From positions 310,001 through 374,000 of the forward strand of contig NZ_SHKN01000002.1 in the NCBI RefSeq assembly GCF_004217115.1: 64,000 bases of DNA, written 5' to 3'. The position numbers and the translations under genes were made by a program. Shown here one piece after another: positions 17,076 through 26,873 of this stretch. Source of the stretch: Ancylomarina subtilis (GTDB lineage Bacteria > Bacteroidota > Bacteroidia > Bacteroidales > Marinifilaceae). The notes below the pieces were generated by a model. The model was not told the DNA's origin. It saw only the letters and a program-made list of their open reading frames with translations, and did no database searches. Each line of letters opens with the position of its first letter. Positions within the stretch are counted from its first letter, which is position 1.

Positions 17076-20000
17076 CTATTCAGAGTCTTTCTTCGTGTTG
17101 TTTTTTCTTAGAAAGCTTAGGTATTTTCTGAATAATTCGGAAATGGTATTGAAATCTTCTTTATAAAAAATTCCAACACCTTGAGTATTTCGAGATGCAT
17201 CGGAGGCTAAATATTCGTTTGAGCGAGTAAAAGCTTTCATTTGAAGCTTGCCTTTTTTATCCAATTTTATATTGACATCAAAGTCTCCAACGATATCATT
17301 GTCTTGATTCTGATTGGAATTCGAGTTCGTTCCGAGATTGCCATTAATGGTAACTTTATCGTCGAAAAGTTGAGTCGAAAGTGCAAATTCGATCTCATCA
17401 CTTGTGATATTATCACCAGGTCGGTAGCTGAAACCAACATCAAATTTATTACTGATTTGGCTCAACCAGTTGGATAGTTGATTTGAAAGCAGTTCACTTG
17501 TGGTGACACCAACGGCATAACTTGAGTTTTTATTCTCAAAATTAGCATCAGTTGATCGCATATATTCAGGTGTGTAAAAACGATTCAAAACCAGCAAGGA
17601 AAGAATTTGTTTATTCATTTCATCCTCGGTAGAAAAGAGTGCTGCTAAGATACTTTGAGTTTGTTGGTCCAGAGTTGGGAAATCAATATCAAAACGGATA
17701 TTTGGGTTACTGAGTTGTTGACTCAGATTCATATTGCACTGGACCTGTATCTTTTTAGTATTGTCAACGTAAGGGGTATTTAATAGAATGTCGTAAAGTG
17801 TTGTTTTTACATTGTAAACGGCATTAATGTCAATTGTTGCACTGTAGGGATCACCATCCCATTTGATTGTTCCTCCATTCGATAAATCAAACTTTTTATT
17901 GATCACATTCTGAAGTGTAAACAAATAGCTTCCGGTTTGAATGGTGTAGTTGCCATAAATTTTAAAATCCCCTTTGGTATCAATTCCAAGCTGGAGATTG
18001 CCACTTCCATTTGCCTTTAAAACATCTCCAATTTTTGAATCGAAAATGATTTGGATATCTGTTTCCGGCGTAACTTCCAGGTTGCAGTTTAGTTTAATAC
18101 CACTAAGGTCGATATCATATTTCTCAGGTTCAATTTCACCCGTATCAAAAGTATGGATGAAAGTTATAAAATCACTTTTTTCAATATCCCCTGTTTTATT
18201 AAGAGGAATGTATATACGTGTGTCTCTATTGGTTTTGGCATCTATTTCAATCTCGATATCATCCGGAGACCCGTATAGGTGAGTGATTCCTGTGAGAAAG
18301 GCTTGTCCGTAAAGCAATTCGTTATCAGTAATCTTTGTATTTAGAAGTTTAAAATTGTTTGTGCTTAAGGCAAGATCCAGATCTAACTTGGTGTAATTAT
18401 TTAATGCGATGGCTCCATAAATTTCAGCCATATTATTTTCAGAATCGTAAAATTTAAAGTTATTAAACTGTATTTCTTTTGGGGTGAAAATAATACTGTC
18501 ATTACACGTATATTTGGTTTGCAACTCTTCAATTTTAAATGATGTGTTTAAGAATTTAAGTTTCCCATTAATACGAGGTAAACTTGTTGGTCCTTCCACT
18601 TGCATAAAACCGCCAAGACGACCTTCGAGTTCCGAAATATTTCCTTCCAAATATGGACGCATAATGTTCATTCGCATGGAATCTAAGTTGAGACTTAGAG
18701 CAACAGAATCCAATTCAGGATAATAACTCCCCTGAATATTTATTTCTCGTTTATCATTATGAATGGCATATGCCTCTAAAGAAAGTTTCTGCTCATTTTT
18801 AATCCAATCACTTTTAAGATGTAAATCTCCAATGGTATCATTATGAAATGTTAGATTCTCCAATACAAGGTCTGTATTGGTTAAGCGGTCGCCATAAAAA
18901 TCAGAAAGTTGAAAGTACCCTCTGGTGTTACCATCAATTCCTAAATTCTTGCTGTTGTTTATTGTATTAATATTCTTTAAGCTGATATTATTAATCTGAC
19001 ATTTTATGATGTCTTCAGGCAAAGTTGATATTTTTCCATCGATTGAGAAAAACTGTTGGTTCTGACTGATTTTGAATTGATCAATACTGTAACTTGTACT
19101 GTCAATTTGGATGTGAGATTGATTAATCTGCCAGGTACTATCAGCTAGAATGATGGTGCTTGGAAGAAGATCGATTTCCCATTTTGGAGTGGTACCCATT
19201 GCTTTAGAATCAACAGTCGCAATAGCTGATAAGGAACCGCTGTATGTTTTGGCTCCCCAATTATTCCAGTTTAAATCGTATTTAAGATGATTGTTTTGAG
19301 CTTCAATTTGATGTGAAAGATTGAAGATGTTGTAATCTTCACTAAAAGCTAATTTATCACTTCGTCCTTTTAATATTAGTTTGTCGTCATTCGTGTTTAA
19401 GTTGACTTTTATGCCTTCAATGCTTTTTGAATCGTAGGTTAAAGATGGAATGTGTAGGTTTAAATTTAAAGAATGTTCTTTTGCATTGATTTCACCACTT
19501 AGTTGACTGTTGGGGGATAAGCCTATGTTAGGATAAATTAATTGGATTAATCCGGAATTTTCCTTTATCAAAAGATCGATTTTAAAGTTATTGGTTGAAT
19601 CTATTTTAGTGTATGATGAATCAGGGGCATAAGCAGGCAAATAATAATATATCATGTTTGATAATGAAGAAACAAGTTTATCAAGTTCATAATTCCCTAT
19701 TACATTTAGATCGGCCAGATCTGATTTTAAATCAAATTGTTTGAGTGTTGGTGTGGTTTTAGAATCGATTTTAATTTCATCTAAATTGAATTTCCCCCTA
19801 CCATTTTTGTATTGTATACTATCAATTAAAATATGACCATTAGCATTATCAAATCGATCCCCTGTAAAGTTTGCATTTAAGTTTAAATTGAGCTCTGAAA
19901 GCTCATCCTTCGTGTTTAAATGGAGAGGGAATAATTTTGCATTTTTTAAATGGGAATCAAAATTAACGACTGGCGTTTCTTTTGAAAAGTCGATTTTTCC

Positions 20001-21557
20001 TGCAAAGTCAAATTCAATATTGGGGTCTAAAAGGGATAATTTTCCATCGAAATGTTTATCTGCAAAATAGCCATCTAATGATAAGTTTTTGTATTCGTAA
20101 TTAAAGAAATTGAATTTCTCGATATTACCCATCATTGCGCCTTGAGTTCCTTTTTTTGAACTTGATCCCTTTAAGGACACATTCATAGAAACTTTGCCGA
20201 TTTTTTCCTGGCTTAGAAGATGCCCAAGGTCGAAATCTTGTGTGTTGATATCACCTCTAAAACTTAGGCTGTTGTCAACTAAGCTGGGTTTTAATAGAAT
20301 ATCTGTTCTGATATTTCCCTGATCGGTTTTAAAATTTCCATAAAAGACAAAATCATTGATAAATCCATTGAATTTACCTTTGTAACGGATGAGTCCCAGA
20401 TTGTCTAATTGCCTAGGGAGTTCAATGTAGTTGCCCTCGTAATTTGGGATGTAAACATTCTCAAGATCAGAGATGCTGGTCGTTAATTCATCAAAATCGG
20501 CTTCGAGATAGGAGTTTTCAATTGATGGAAGGCCATTTAGATAAAAGCGTCCCTTAAAATTGGTGTGATTTCCATATATAACATTAATATTACGCCCTTT
20601 AAGATCGTAAATTGTTCCATAAACATGCCCCGATAAAAATCCAGATTCTCTAAAACCTAAAAGGTTATCATTAAAATAAGCCAAATCTTCAAAACTAATT
20701 TTTGAGGATCTAATCTTGAAGTCAAGTTGCATTTTTTTCGTAAAATGACTCCAATAGCCTTGTCCACTCACATAATTCAGAAGTATTTGACCTGCAGAAA
20801 GTACACTTCTTGGGGAGCTAATGGTCGCATCTGACATTCCCCATTGTGTTGGTGTAATCCAGGAATGGGTTTTGAAATCTTTTATGATAAAACCTGATTT
20901 TTCAATACAACTCATGTGTTTCAGATCAAAATCGACCGAATCACCAATGATTTTAATATTTCGAGCTTGAAGTTTGATATTTCGGACATCGATATCGTCG
21001 TAGTTCATACCAAAAGCTTGTTTTTGAGCTTCCAGAGTTAAGAAAGTAAAACGAGAATCGATTAAATCGAGGTCTGAAACACTAATGACCCAGTTTTTTT
21101 TATGAACTGATGTGTCAGGAATTTCTTGTTTATTTGAGAGCGAATCTAAGAAAATTTGAAGATTCTGTACTCGATCTTTTCCCTCGTATAAATTAAAATA
21201 GGCTTGCTTTAAATTGAGTTTCCCAATGTACGCTTTCTTCGATTTGAAATTAATTGAATCCAGTTTGGAATTCAATTCGCCAACGTAAATGAGAGTATCT
21301 TTTCTATGATCCTCTATATAGACACCTTTAAAAATGATACTTTTGAAAGGGGAGAAATCGACACCTTGAATAGTTACTGGCGTATGCGTTTTCTCAGAGA
21401 TTGATTTGGCGATCTTTTGACAAAAATAGGTTTGCACACGTGGACTCAAAAATACAAGATAGGCCAATATAAGTACCATAATGATACTTGCTATGGACCA
21501 AATTGATATTTTGAGGAATTTTTTAATAGTTTTGTGCTTTTGAGTGCAATTGCACAA
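17076..21557 (-). CDS. tamB: TamB/AsmA-like translocation and assembly protein
   Basis: A 1493-residue protein with an N-terminal membrane anchor (SIWSIASIIMVLILAYLVFL) and a very long repetitive beta-rich periplasmic body. The C-terminal TamB (DUF490) domain includes DIDFPTLDQQTQSILAALFS and GVTTSELLSNQLSNWLSQ. Such proteins span the periplasm and move lipids or help assemble outer membrane proteins. The only start with enough upstream sequence for the anchor is TTG at 21557, which lies at the edge of the perfect palindrome GTGCAATTGCAC (21544-21555); the next ATG is inside the anchor. The start is therefore uncertain. Confidence 0.85.
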   Translation of the reverse strand: MCNCTQKHKTIKKFLKISIWSIASIIMVLILAYLVFLSPRVQTYFCQKIAKSISEKTHTPVTIQGVDFSPFKSIIFKGVYIEDHRKDTLIYVGELNSKLDSINFKSKKAYIGKLNLKQAYFNLYEGKDRVQNLQIFLDSLSNKQEIPDTSVHKKNWVISVSDLDLIDSRFTFLTLEAQKQAFGMNYDDIDVRNIKLQARNIKIIGDSVDFDLKHMSCIEKSGFIIKDFKTHSWITPTQWGMSDATISSPRSVLSAGQILLNYVSGQGYWSHFTKKMQLDFKIRSSKISFEDLAYFNDNLLGFRESGFLSGHVYGTIYDLKGRNINVIYGNHTNFKGRFYLNGLPSIENSYLEADFDELTTSISDLENVYIPNYEGNYIELPRQLDNLGLIRYKGKFNGFINDFVFYGNFKTDQGNIRTDILLKPSLVDNSLSFRGDINTQDFDLGHLLSQEKIGKVSMNVSLKGSSSKKGTQGAMMGNIEKFNFFNYEYKNLSLDGYFADKHFDGKLSLLDPNIEFDFAGKIDFSKETPVVNFDSHLKNAKLFPLHLNTKDELSELNLNLNANFTGDRFDNANGHILIDSIQYKNGRGKFNLDEIKIDSKTTPTLKQFDLKSDLADLNVIGNYELDKLVSSLSNMIYYYLPAYAPDSSYTKIDSTNNFKIDLLIKENSGLIQLIYPNIGLSPNSQLSGEINAKEHSLNLNLHIPSLTYDSKSIEGIKVNLNTNDDKLILKGRSDKLAFSEDYNIFNLSHQIEAQNNHLKYDLNWNNWGAKTYSGSLSAIATVDSKAMGTTPKWEIDLLPSTIILADSTWQINQSHIQIDSTSYSIDQFKISQNQQFFSIDGKISTLPEDIIKCQINNISLKNINTINNSKNLGIDGNTRGYFQLSDFYGDRLTNTDLVLENLTFHNDTIGDLHLKSDWIKNEQKLSLEAYAIHNDKREINIQGSYYPELDSVALSLNLDSMRMNIMRPYLEGNISELEGRLGGFMQVEGPTSLPRINGKLKFLNTSFKIEELQTKYTCNDSIIFTPKEIQFNNFKFYDSENNMAEIYGAIALNNYTKLDLDLALSTNNFKLLNTKITDNELLYGQAFLTGITHLYGSPDDIEIEIDAKTNRDTRIYIPLNKTGDIEKSDFITFIHTFDTGEIEPEKYDIDLSGIKLNCNLEVTPETDIQIIFDSKIGDVLKANGSGNLQLGIDTKGDFKIYGNYTIQTGSYLFTLQNVINKKFDLSNGGTIKWDGDPYSATIDINAVYNVKTTLYDILLNTPYVDNTKKIQVQCNMNLSQQLSNPNIRFDIDFPTLDQQTQSILAALFSTEDEMNKQILSLLVLNRFYTPEYMRSTDANFENKNSSYAVGVTTSELLSNQLSNWLSQISNKFDVGFSYRPGDNITSDEIEFALSTQLFDDKVTINGNLGTNSNSNQNQDNDIVGDFDVNIKLDKKGKLQMKAFTRSNEYLASDASRNTQGVGIFYKEDFNTISELFRKYLSFLRKNNTKKDSE

Positions 21558-21641
21558 AATTAGACAAAAAGAAATAGAAAACAGCGGTTGAAAGCTGTGT
21601 TTGTATTCTTTTTTAATCTTTTTACGTTAATTTTTAATTTG

Positions 21642-22664
21642 ATGAGTATAACGATATTAGGAATTGAATCTTCGTGTGATGATACATCAGCTTCTGTTTT
21701 GAGAGATGGGGTGATTCATTCTAACATTATTGCCACTCAAACGGTGCATATGGCATATGGTGGGGTTGTGCCTGAACTTGCTTCACGTGCACACCAACAA
21801 AATATAATTCCGGTGGTTGATCAGGCTTTAAAAGAAGCCAATGTGACTGCTGATGAAATTGACGCTGTGGCCTTTACTCGTGGCCCTGGGCTTTTGGGGT
21901 CTTTGATGGTTGGAACATCATTTGCTAAAGGTTTCGCTTTGTCAAAAAATATTCCTCTGATTGAGGTGAATCACCTAAAGGCTCATATTCTGGCTCATTT
22001 TATTGATGATTTAAAAAACACTTACGATCATCCAGGTTTTCCATTTCTGGCACTTTTGGTTTCAGGAGGTAATTCACAAATTATTATTGTGAAAGATCAT
22101 ATGGAAATGGAGGTAATCGGCGAAACGATTGATGATGCTGCAGGTGAAGCATTTGATAAGTGTGCAAAGGTAATGGGAATTCCTTATCCGGGAGGCCCGG
22201 TAATTGATAAAAGAGCTAAGGAAGGTAATCCTTTGGCTTTTGAGTTTAGCCGACCAAAAATTCAAGGCTTGAATTATAGTTTTAGTGGCTTAAAGACTTC
22301 ATTTTTATACTTCATCAGAGATAAAGTGAAAGTCAATCCTAATTTTATTGAGGAAAATATGAATGATTTGTGTGCTTCACTTCAATACACGATTGTTGAT
22401 GTTCTAATGAATAAGGTTAAGCGTGCCGTCCGCGAAACGGGTATAAAAGAGGTTGCTATTGCAGGTGGTGTTTCTGCTAATTCTGGTTTGCAAAATGCAA
22501 TGAAAGAGACTGCATCAAAACAAGGTTGGAAAGTTTATATCCCGCAGTTGGGTTATTCTCTTGACAATGCGGCGATGGTTGCCATTACCGGCTATTTTAA
22601 ATATTTGAACAAGGATTTTGTGGAACAGGATACGGCTCCGTTTGCACGAATGACTATAAAATAA
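21642..22664 (+). CDS. tsaD: tRNA t6A37 threonylcarbamoyltransferase TsaD
   Basis: A universal enzyme that transfers the threonylcarbamoyl group onto A37 of ANN-decoding tRNAs, working with TsaB and TsaE. Seen: MSITILGIESSCDDTS at the start, the metal-binding HLKAHILAH motif near residue 110, LALLVSGGNSQI and AIAGGVSANSGL. An upstream in-frame ATG at 21588 would add 18 hydrophobic residues absent from the family, so I use 21642, giving 340 residues. Divergent from tamB. Confidence 0.96.
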   Translation: MSITILGIESSCDDTSASVLRDGVIHSNIIATQTVHMAYGGVVPELASRAHQQNIIPVVDQALKEANVTADEIDAVAFTRGPGLLGSLMVGTSFAKGFALSKNIPLIEVNHLKAHILAHFIDDLKNTYDHPGFPFLALLVSGGNSQIIIVKDHMEMEVIGETIDDAAGEAFDKCAKVMGIPYPGGPVIDKRAKEGNPLAFEFSRPKIQGLNYSFSGLKTSFLYFIRDKVKVNPNFIEENMNDLCASLQYTIVDVLMNKVKRAVRETGIKEVAIAGGVSANSGLQNAMKETASKQGWKVYIPQLGYSLDNAAMVAITGYFKYLNKDFVEQDTAPFARMTIK

Positions 22665-22668
22665 AACG

Positions 22669-22707
22669 AAACAGCCTTGAGATTAAGATTTCAAGGCTGT
22701 TTTTTTT
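22669..22707 (+). terminator. Intrinsic terminator after tsaD, 12-bp stem
   Basis: A perfect 12-bp stem (22669-22680 with 22691-22702) followed by a run of Ts, immediately downstream of the tsaD stop. Confidence 0.88.
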
Positions 22708-22727
22708 ATGAGACAAAAGCGATTGAT

Positions 22728-23177
22728 CTATTCCGTATTAATATTTAAGTAGCCTTTTAAAACCAAAATGGCATCTTCTGAGAAATCTTTTAAACAAATC
22801 CGGAATTCCTCCTGTTCCTTTGTTAAGACAATGAGTTCATCATTTTCAATTTTGAATCCTTTGATATCTTTTCTGTAGATTTTGGTTCGTCGTTTAAACC
22901 ACCCATACTTGTATTTTACTCGTCGTGAGTTAATCTTTAAGTATTCACGAGGGTACATGAATTTGCAGCCCAGGAGAATTCCAATTGTATATATGGTGGC
23001 AACAGTAACAATAAAGGGGGCAAAGTATCTGCAAAGAGGAATCATTTCTAAGTCTTTCACAAAAAAATATAAAACAACTGCAGAGATAATAAAGGCTATG
23101 CCCACAGCTAATTGTTTGCTTTTAGCATTGAGGGCTTTAATTTTATGACTTCTGATATCGTATTCGAATTGAAGCAT
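22728..23177 (-). CDS. Membrane protein with PH-like C-terminal domain
   Basis: A 149-residue protein with two membrane segments (AVGIAFIISAVVLYFFV and FAPFIVTVATIYTIGILL). A cytoplasmic part of about 70 residues, rich in Lys/Arg and beta strands (KYGWFKRRTKIYRKDIKGFKI), resembles bacterial PH domains such as DUF304/YdbT-like. That resemblance is by pattern only. The function is unknown. It faces tsaD tail to tail across the terminator. Confidence 0.6.
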   Translation of the reverse strand: MLQFEYDIRSHKIKALNAKSKQLAVGIAFIISAVVLYFFVKDLEMIPLCRYFAPFIVTVATIYTIGILLGCKFMYPREYLKINSRRVKYKYGWFKRRTKIYRKDIKGFKIENDELIVLTKEQEEFRICLKDFSEDAILVLKGYLNINTE

Positions 23178-23251
23178 AGCATTTTGTTTTTAATATTGTA
23201 TTCAAGTTACTTAAAAATGAATCAACATAAAAACCCTGACTGAAAATCATC

Positions 23252-23794
23252 TTATTCTTCAATAAGTATTTGTGAAAATAAACTGTTTTGCTGAAGCAGA
23301 TCGGAATAGGATTCTGAAATAAAGTCTTTTGCATTTATTTGGAGAAGCTTGATGTAGAAATTGCTTTGTTCCTGAAGCTTATCTTTTGTGAGATTATGAT
23401 CCTTGTTTGAGGCTTCAATTTCGATAAACGTTCCTAAGTTTTTAACTGTGTCCAAATGAAACTTGACATTCTCAATAAAATAGATTTCTCTATCCTTTTC
23501 GACAACACATTTTTTACCCAATGCTTTTTCTAAAATATTTTTAAGACCAGATTCTGTCTCTGTTTTGTATAAGGAAAACTGACTTTCTTTGCAGCCTTGC
23601 TTATCTTCTCTTTCGTAATGAATTAAGTTGTTTTCTATATTCCCCTCCCGAAGTTTTAGTCGTCCATTTTTTGAATGAAAATATGTGTCGATTTGATGAT
23701 CGACCCCTTTGAAATCGGCCTTGTGAGACTTAAGAATTTCCCTGATTTTATTTAAATCGCGACAATGGGCTTTTATTTCGATATTTATTGGCAT
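23252..23794 (-). CDS. CYTH-domain protein (class IV adenylate cyclase-like)
   Basis: A 180-residue protein. The N-terminal IEIKAHCRDL matches the ExExK-type start of CYTH proteins. QIDTYFHSKNGRLKLRE, YEREDK and the later FIEIEAS carry the alternating charged residues of the triphosphate tunnel. The family includes CyaB-type adenylate cyclases and thiamine or inorganic triphosphatases, so the reaction is not certain. About 75 bases separate it from the PH-like gene on the same strand. Confidence 0.8.
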   Translation of the reverse strand: MPINIEIKAHCRDLNKIREILKSHKADFKGVDHQIDTYFHSKNGRLKLREGNIENNLIHYEREDKQGCKESQFSLYKTETESGLKNILEKALGKKCVVEKDREIYFIENVKFHLDTVKNLGTFIEIEASNKDHNLTKDKLQEQSNFYIKLLQINAKDFISESYSDLLQQNSLFSQILIEE

Positions 23795-23856
23795 CGTTTT
23801 TTAGAATAAAGATTGAGCCTCAAAAGTAAACATTAATTGGTTTACGGGACTGTTGT

Positions 23857-24426
23857 TTAGTCCTGAGAATTCACAAGTTCAATAATCTTTTCAGAAATTT
23901 GATGAAGAGGAATTATAAACTGAGGGTTTGCAATTTTAAATGCAGCAGAAGGCATAATTCGGGCAATTGCATTTTCTGGATCTTCTACAATGCAAATGCC
24001 TCCCATTTCGTTTATTTGATGAAGACCGAAAGCACCATCCTCATTCAATCCGGAAAGGACAAGTCCGATTAATTTATTTTTATAGCACCAGGCAGCTGTT
24101 TCAAACAGAACATCAATGGAGGGGCGAGAGTGATGTACTTTTGAATCAGTTGAGAGTGCAAATGTTTCATCGCTTTCAACAAGTAGGTGGTAATTTGGTG
24201 GTGCAAAATAGATTGTTCCTGCTGTTATTTTTTCCTTTTCTTCAGCTTCTTTAACCTTTAGTTCACAGATTTCATTCAAATAGCGAATAAAGGAATCGTT
24301 TGGGTTATCACCAATATGAAGCACAGCAATTATGGCCAAAGGGAAGTCCTTTGGAAAAAGGGGAAGGGTCGCTTTTAGAGCTTCCAGTCCTCCAAATGAA
24401 GTGCCTATAACTAAAGCCTTATACAT
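23857..24426 (-). CDS. cheB: CheB-type protein-glutamate methylesterase, no receiver
   Basis: A 189-residue catalytic domain without the usual N-terminal response-regulator domain. The catalytic Ser is in VIGTSFGGLEAL (Ser10), the His in VLHIGDN (His37), and the Asp in SGLNEDGAFGL near residue 130. It would remove methyl groups from glutamates of a sensor or chemoreceptor. It overlaps cheR by eight bases and ends the four-gene signalling operon. No chemoreceptor, CheA or CheW is in the window, so the target may be the giant hybrid kinase; that is inference. Confidence 0.88.
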   Translation of the reverse strand: MYKALVIGTSFGGLEALKATLPLFPKDFPLAIIAVLHIGDNPNDSFIRYLNEICELKVKEAEEKEKITAGTIYFAPPNYHLLVESDETFALSTDSKVHHSRPSIDVLFETAAWCYKNKLIGLVLSGLNEDGAFGLHQINEMGGICIVEDPENAIARIMPSAAFKIANPQFIIPLHQISEKIIELVNSQD

Positions 24427-25276
24427 GCTTTACCCAGATTTTTTTGTAAATTTTTTGTTTCGGGTCTATATCTAAAAAATGGTATTCTTTACTGGTGAAC
24501 TTTAAGCTTTCTTTTGTGCCTAAGCATAAATGCCCACTCGAAGAAAGGCTTTCATGAAATAAATTGATCACTCTACTTTGTAAATCTTTATCAAAATAGA
24601 TGAGAACATTTCGGCAGATAATGAGATTTACCTCAGCAAAAACAGAATCTGTAACAAGGTTGTGGTCTGCAAAAACCACTTTTTTCACCAGGTTTTGATC
24701 TAATTTTATCGATCCATATTTCATGGTGTAAAAATCGGATAACTTAGATTTTCCACCTGATTTTTTGTAGTTTCGCTCAAATTGTTCCAAGTTACGTATG
24801 GGGTAAATCCCTTGTTTGGCGATCTCTAAGACTTTACGGTTAAAATCAGTCGCATAAACCTGACAGCGATCAAGAATGCCTTCTTCACGCAGAAGTATGG
24901 CAAAAGAATAGACTTCTTCTCCCGTTGAGCATCCCGCATGCCATATCTTAATGAAGGGGTAGGTTTTAAGACTAGGAATCACATTTTCTCGAAATGAGGC
25001 GTAAAATTCAGGGTCACGAAACATCTCAGTTACATTGATAGATAGATCTTCGAGCAGTTCCATAAAAAAATCTTTGGAACGCAAGGCCATATTCTGCATT
25101 TGAGATATGCTTTCGAAATGACCAATTGCCATACGATGAAGCAATCGTCTTTTTATATGAGATCTTGAATATTTTCGAAAGTCGTAACCATATTTTTGAT
25201 ATATAGCTTCAAGAATCAGAGGGATCTCAATATCTATATTCTCATCTTGCTCGACTTTATTTTGAATGCTAGTCAT
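24419..25276 (-). CDS. cheR: CheR-type protein-glutamate methyltransferase
   Basis: A 285-residue SAM-dependent methyltransferase. An N-terminal helical domain (YGYDFRKYSRSHIKRRLLHRM) is followed by the SAM site IWHAGCSTGEEVYSFA near residue 107 and LIICRNVLIYFD near 203. No TPR extension is present. It pairs with the downstream CheB, and both overlap their neighbours by eight bases, so expression is tightly coupled to the hybrid kinases upstream. Confidence 0.92.
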   Translation of the reverse strand: MTSIQNKVEQDENIDIEIPLILEAIYQKYGYDFRKYSRSHIKRRLLHRMAIGHFESISQMQNMALRSKDFFMELLEDLSINVTEMFRDPEFYASFRENVIPSLKTYPFIKIWHAGCSTGEEVYSFAILLREEGILDRCQVYATDFNRKVLEIAKQGIYPIRNLEQFERNYKKSGGKSKLSDFYTMKYGSIKLDQNLVKKVVFADHNLVTDSVFAEVNLIICRNVLIYFDKDLQSRVINLFHESLSSSGHLCLGTKESLKFTSKEYHFLDIDPKQKIYKKIWVKHV

Positions 25277-26870
25277 ATTTATGAGTAGTTTTGACTCCCT
25301 GACTTAATACCGCTTCCAGTTCTTCTTTTTTAAACGGTTTGCTAATAAAATTGTTCATGCCTGCGTCCAGACATACTTGTTTGTCTTCAGAGGAAGCACT
25401 CGCAGTTAGCGCAATAATATAAGTTGTGTTTCCAATGTTTTCATTGGCTTCATGGCTTCTTATCTTTTGGGATGCATTGATTCCGTCCAAAACTGGCATT
25501 TGCATGTCCATTAAGATGATGTCGTAATTATTCTGCTTGTACATTTGTAAAGCTTCGAGACCATTTTTAGCCACATCGCAGGTTAGACCAAGTTGTCTTA
25601 GAGTTAAGACTGCAACTTTCTGATTAATTGGATTGTCTTCAGCTACAAGTATTGAAAGGTCTTGAGGAAAATCCGTATTACTTTCTGGGATTGTAGTCAT
25701 TTCTTTTTCTTTATATTCGAATTTGAGTTCAAACATGAATTCTGTACCGACATCTTGTTTGCTTTGAAGCTTGATTTTACCTCCCATTAAATTGGTCAGA
25801 TTTTTTGAGATAGCCAGCCCCAATCCGGTTCCCCCATATTGTCTGGAGATTGAACTGTCAGATTGTGTAAACTCCCGGAATAGGGTTTTCTGAGCCTTGT
25901 CAGGAATGCCAATGCCTGTATCTTTTATTGAGAAATGCAACGAGACCCAGTCTTCGTTTTTCTCAAGCAACCTAATGGTCACTTTTACGGCTCCTTTCAA
26001 TGTGAATTTAACTGCGTTATTGGTTAAATTCATAATGATTTGATTGAGTCTGAATGAATCACCTCTAAGAGTATCAGGAATATCTTCGTCAATATCAATA
26101 CTGAAATCGATCCCTTTTTCAATGGCTCTGAAATTCAGAAGCTGGTATATGGTATCGCACAGTTTTCTAATATCAAAGTCGATGCATTCCAGGTCGATTT
26201 GTCCGGCTTCAATCTTTGAAAAATCCAGAATGTCGTTGATAATTTGTAACAGATGTTCACCTGAAGTGGTTACAACCTTTAACATATCCTGGTGTTCGCC
26301 ATTCTCCGTTTCATTCAGCATTAATCGGGATAAGCCTAAAATACCATTCATCGGAGAACGAATTTCATGTGACATATTAGCTAGAAACATCGATTTTGCA
26401 CGAGTGGCTTCTTCGGCTTTATCTTTGGCAATAATAAGTTCTTCGTTTTTATTTTCAAGATATTTTAAAACCAGATTTAGTTCCTTCCTTTGGCGATACA
26501 GATCCAGAAAAACACTAACCTTTCCCTTTAAAACTTCTGGGATAATTGGTTTCGGAATAAAGTCAACGGCTCCTGTTTCTATACCTTTCATGATATGAAA
26601 ATCGCTTTGGTGAATAGCAGAAACAAAGATGACGGGTAGATATTTGGTTTTTTTCCGATGACGCATTAATTCTAATGTTTCATAACCATCCATGCCTGGC
26701 ATTTGAACATCAAGAATTGCCATTGCAAATTCATCTTTCAGGCTGTATTTCAAAGCTTCTTCTCCAGAAAAAGCTTTAACGATTTCGACATTAAAATCGC
26801 TGAGAATATATTCAAGACTGATTAAATTCTCTTCCTTATCATCAACGATTAATATTTTATCTTTATTCAT
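25269..26870 (-). CDS. Receiver-histidine kinase-receiver hybrid
   Basis: A 533-residue soluble protein. It has an N-terminal receiver (phospho-acceptor Asp54 in AILDVQMPGMDG), a coiled linker, a HisKA domain with His168 (NMSHEIRSPMNG), and a HATPase_c domain (DTGIGIPD, GGTGLGLAISKNL). A C-terminal receiver follows with Asp455 in LMDMQMPVLDG. No membrane segment is present, so input comes through the N-terminal receiver, perhaps from the upstream giant kinase. It lies three bases after that gene and overlaps cheR by eight. Confidence 0.93.
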   Translation of the reverse strand: MNKDKILIVDDKEENLISLEYILSDFNVEIVKAFSGEEALKYSLKDEFAMAILDVQMPGMDGYETLELMRHRKKTKYLPVIFVSAIHQSDFHIMKGIETGAVDFIPKPIIPEVLKGKVSVFLDLYRQRKELNLVLKYLENKNEELIIAKDKAEEATRAKSMFLANMSHEIRSPMNGILGLSRLMLNETENGEHQDMLKVVTTSGEHLLQIINDILDFSKIEAGQIDLECIDFDIRKLCDTIYQLLNFRAIEKGIDFSIDIDEDIPDTLRGDSFRLNQIIMNLTNNAVKFTLKGAVKVTIRLLEKNEDWVSLHFSIKDTGIGIPDKAQKTLFREFTQSDSSISRQYGGTGLGLAISKNLTNLMGGKIKLQSKQDVGTEFMFELKFEYKEKEMTTIPESNTDFPQDLSILVAEDNPINQKVAVLTLRQLGLTCDVAKNGLEALQMYKQNNYDIILMDMQMPVLDGINASQKIRSHEANENIGNTTYIIALTASASSEDKQVCLDAGMNNFISKPFKKEELEAVLSQGVKTTHKYD

Positions 26871-26873
26871 GAC

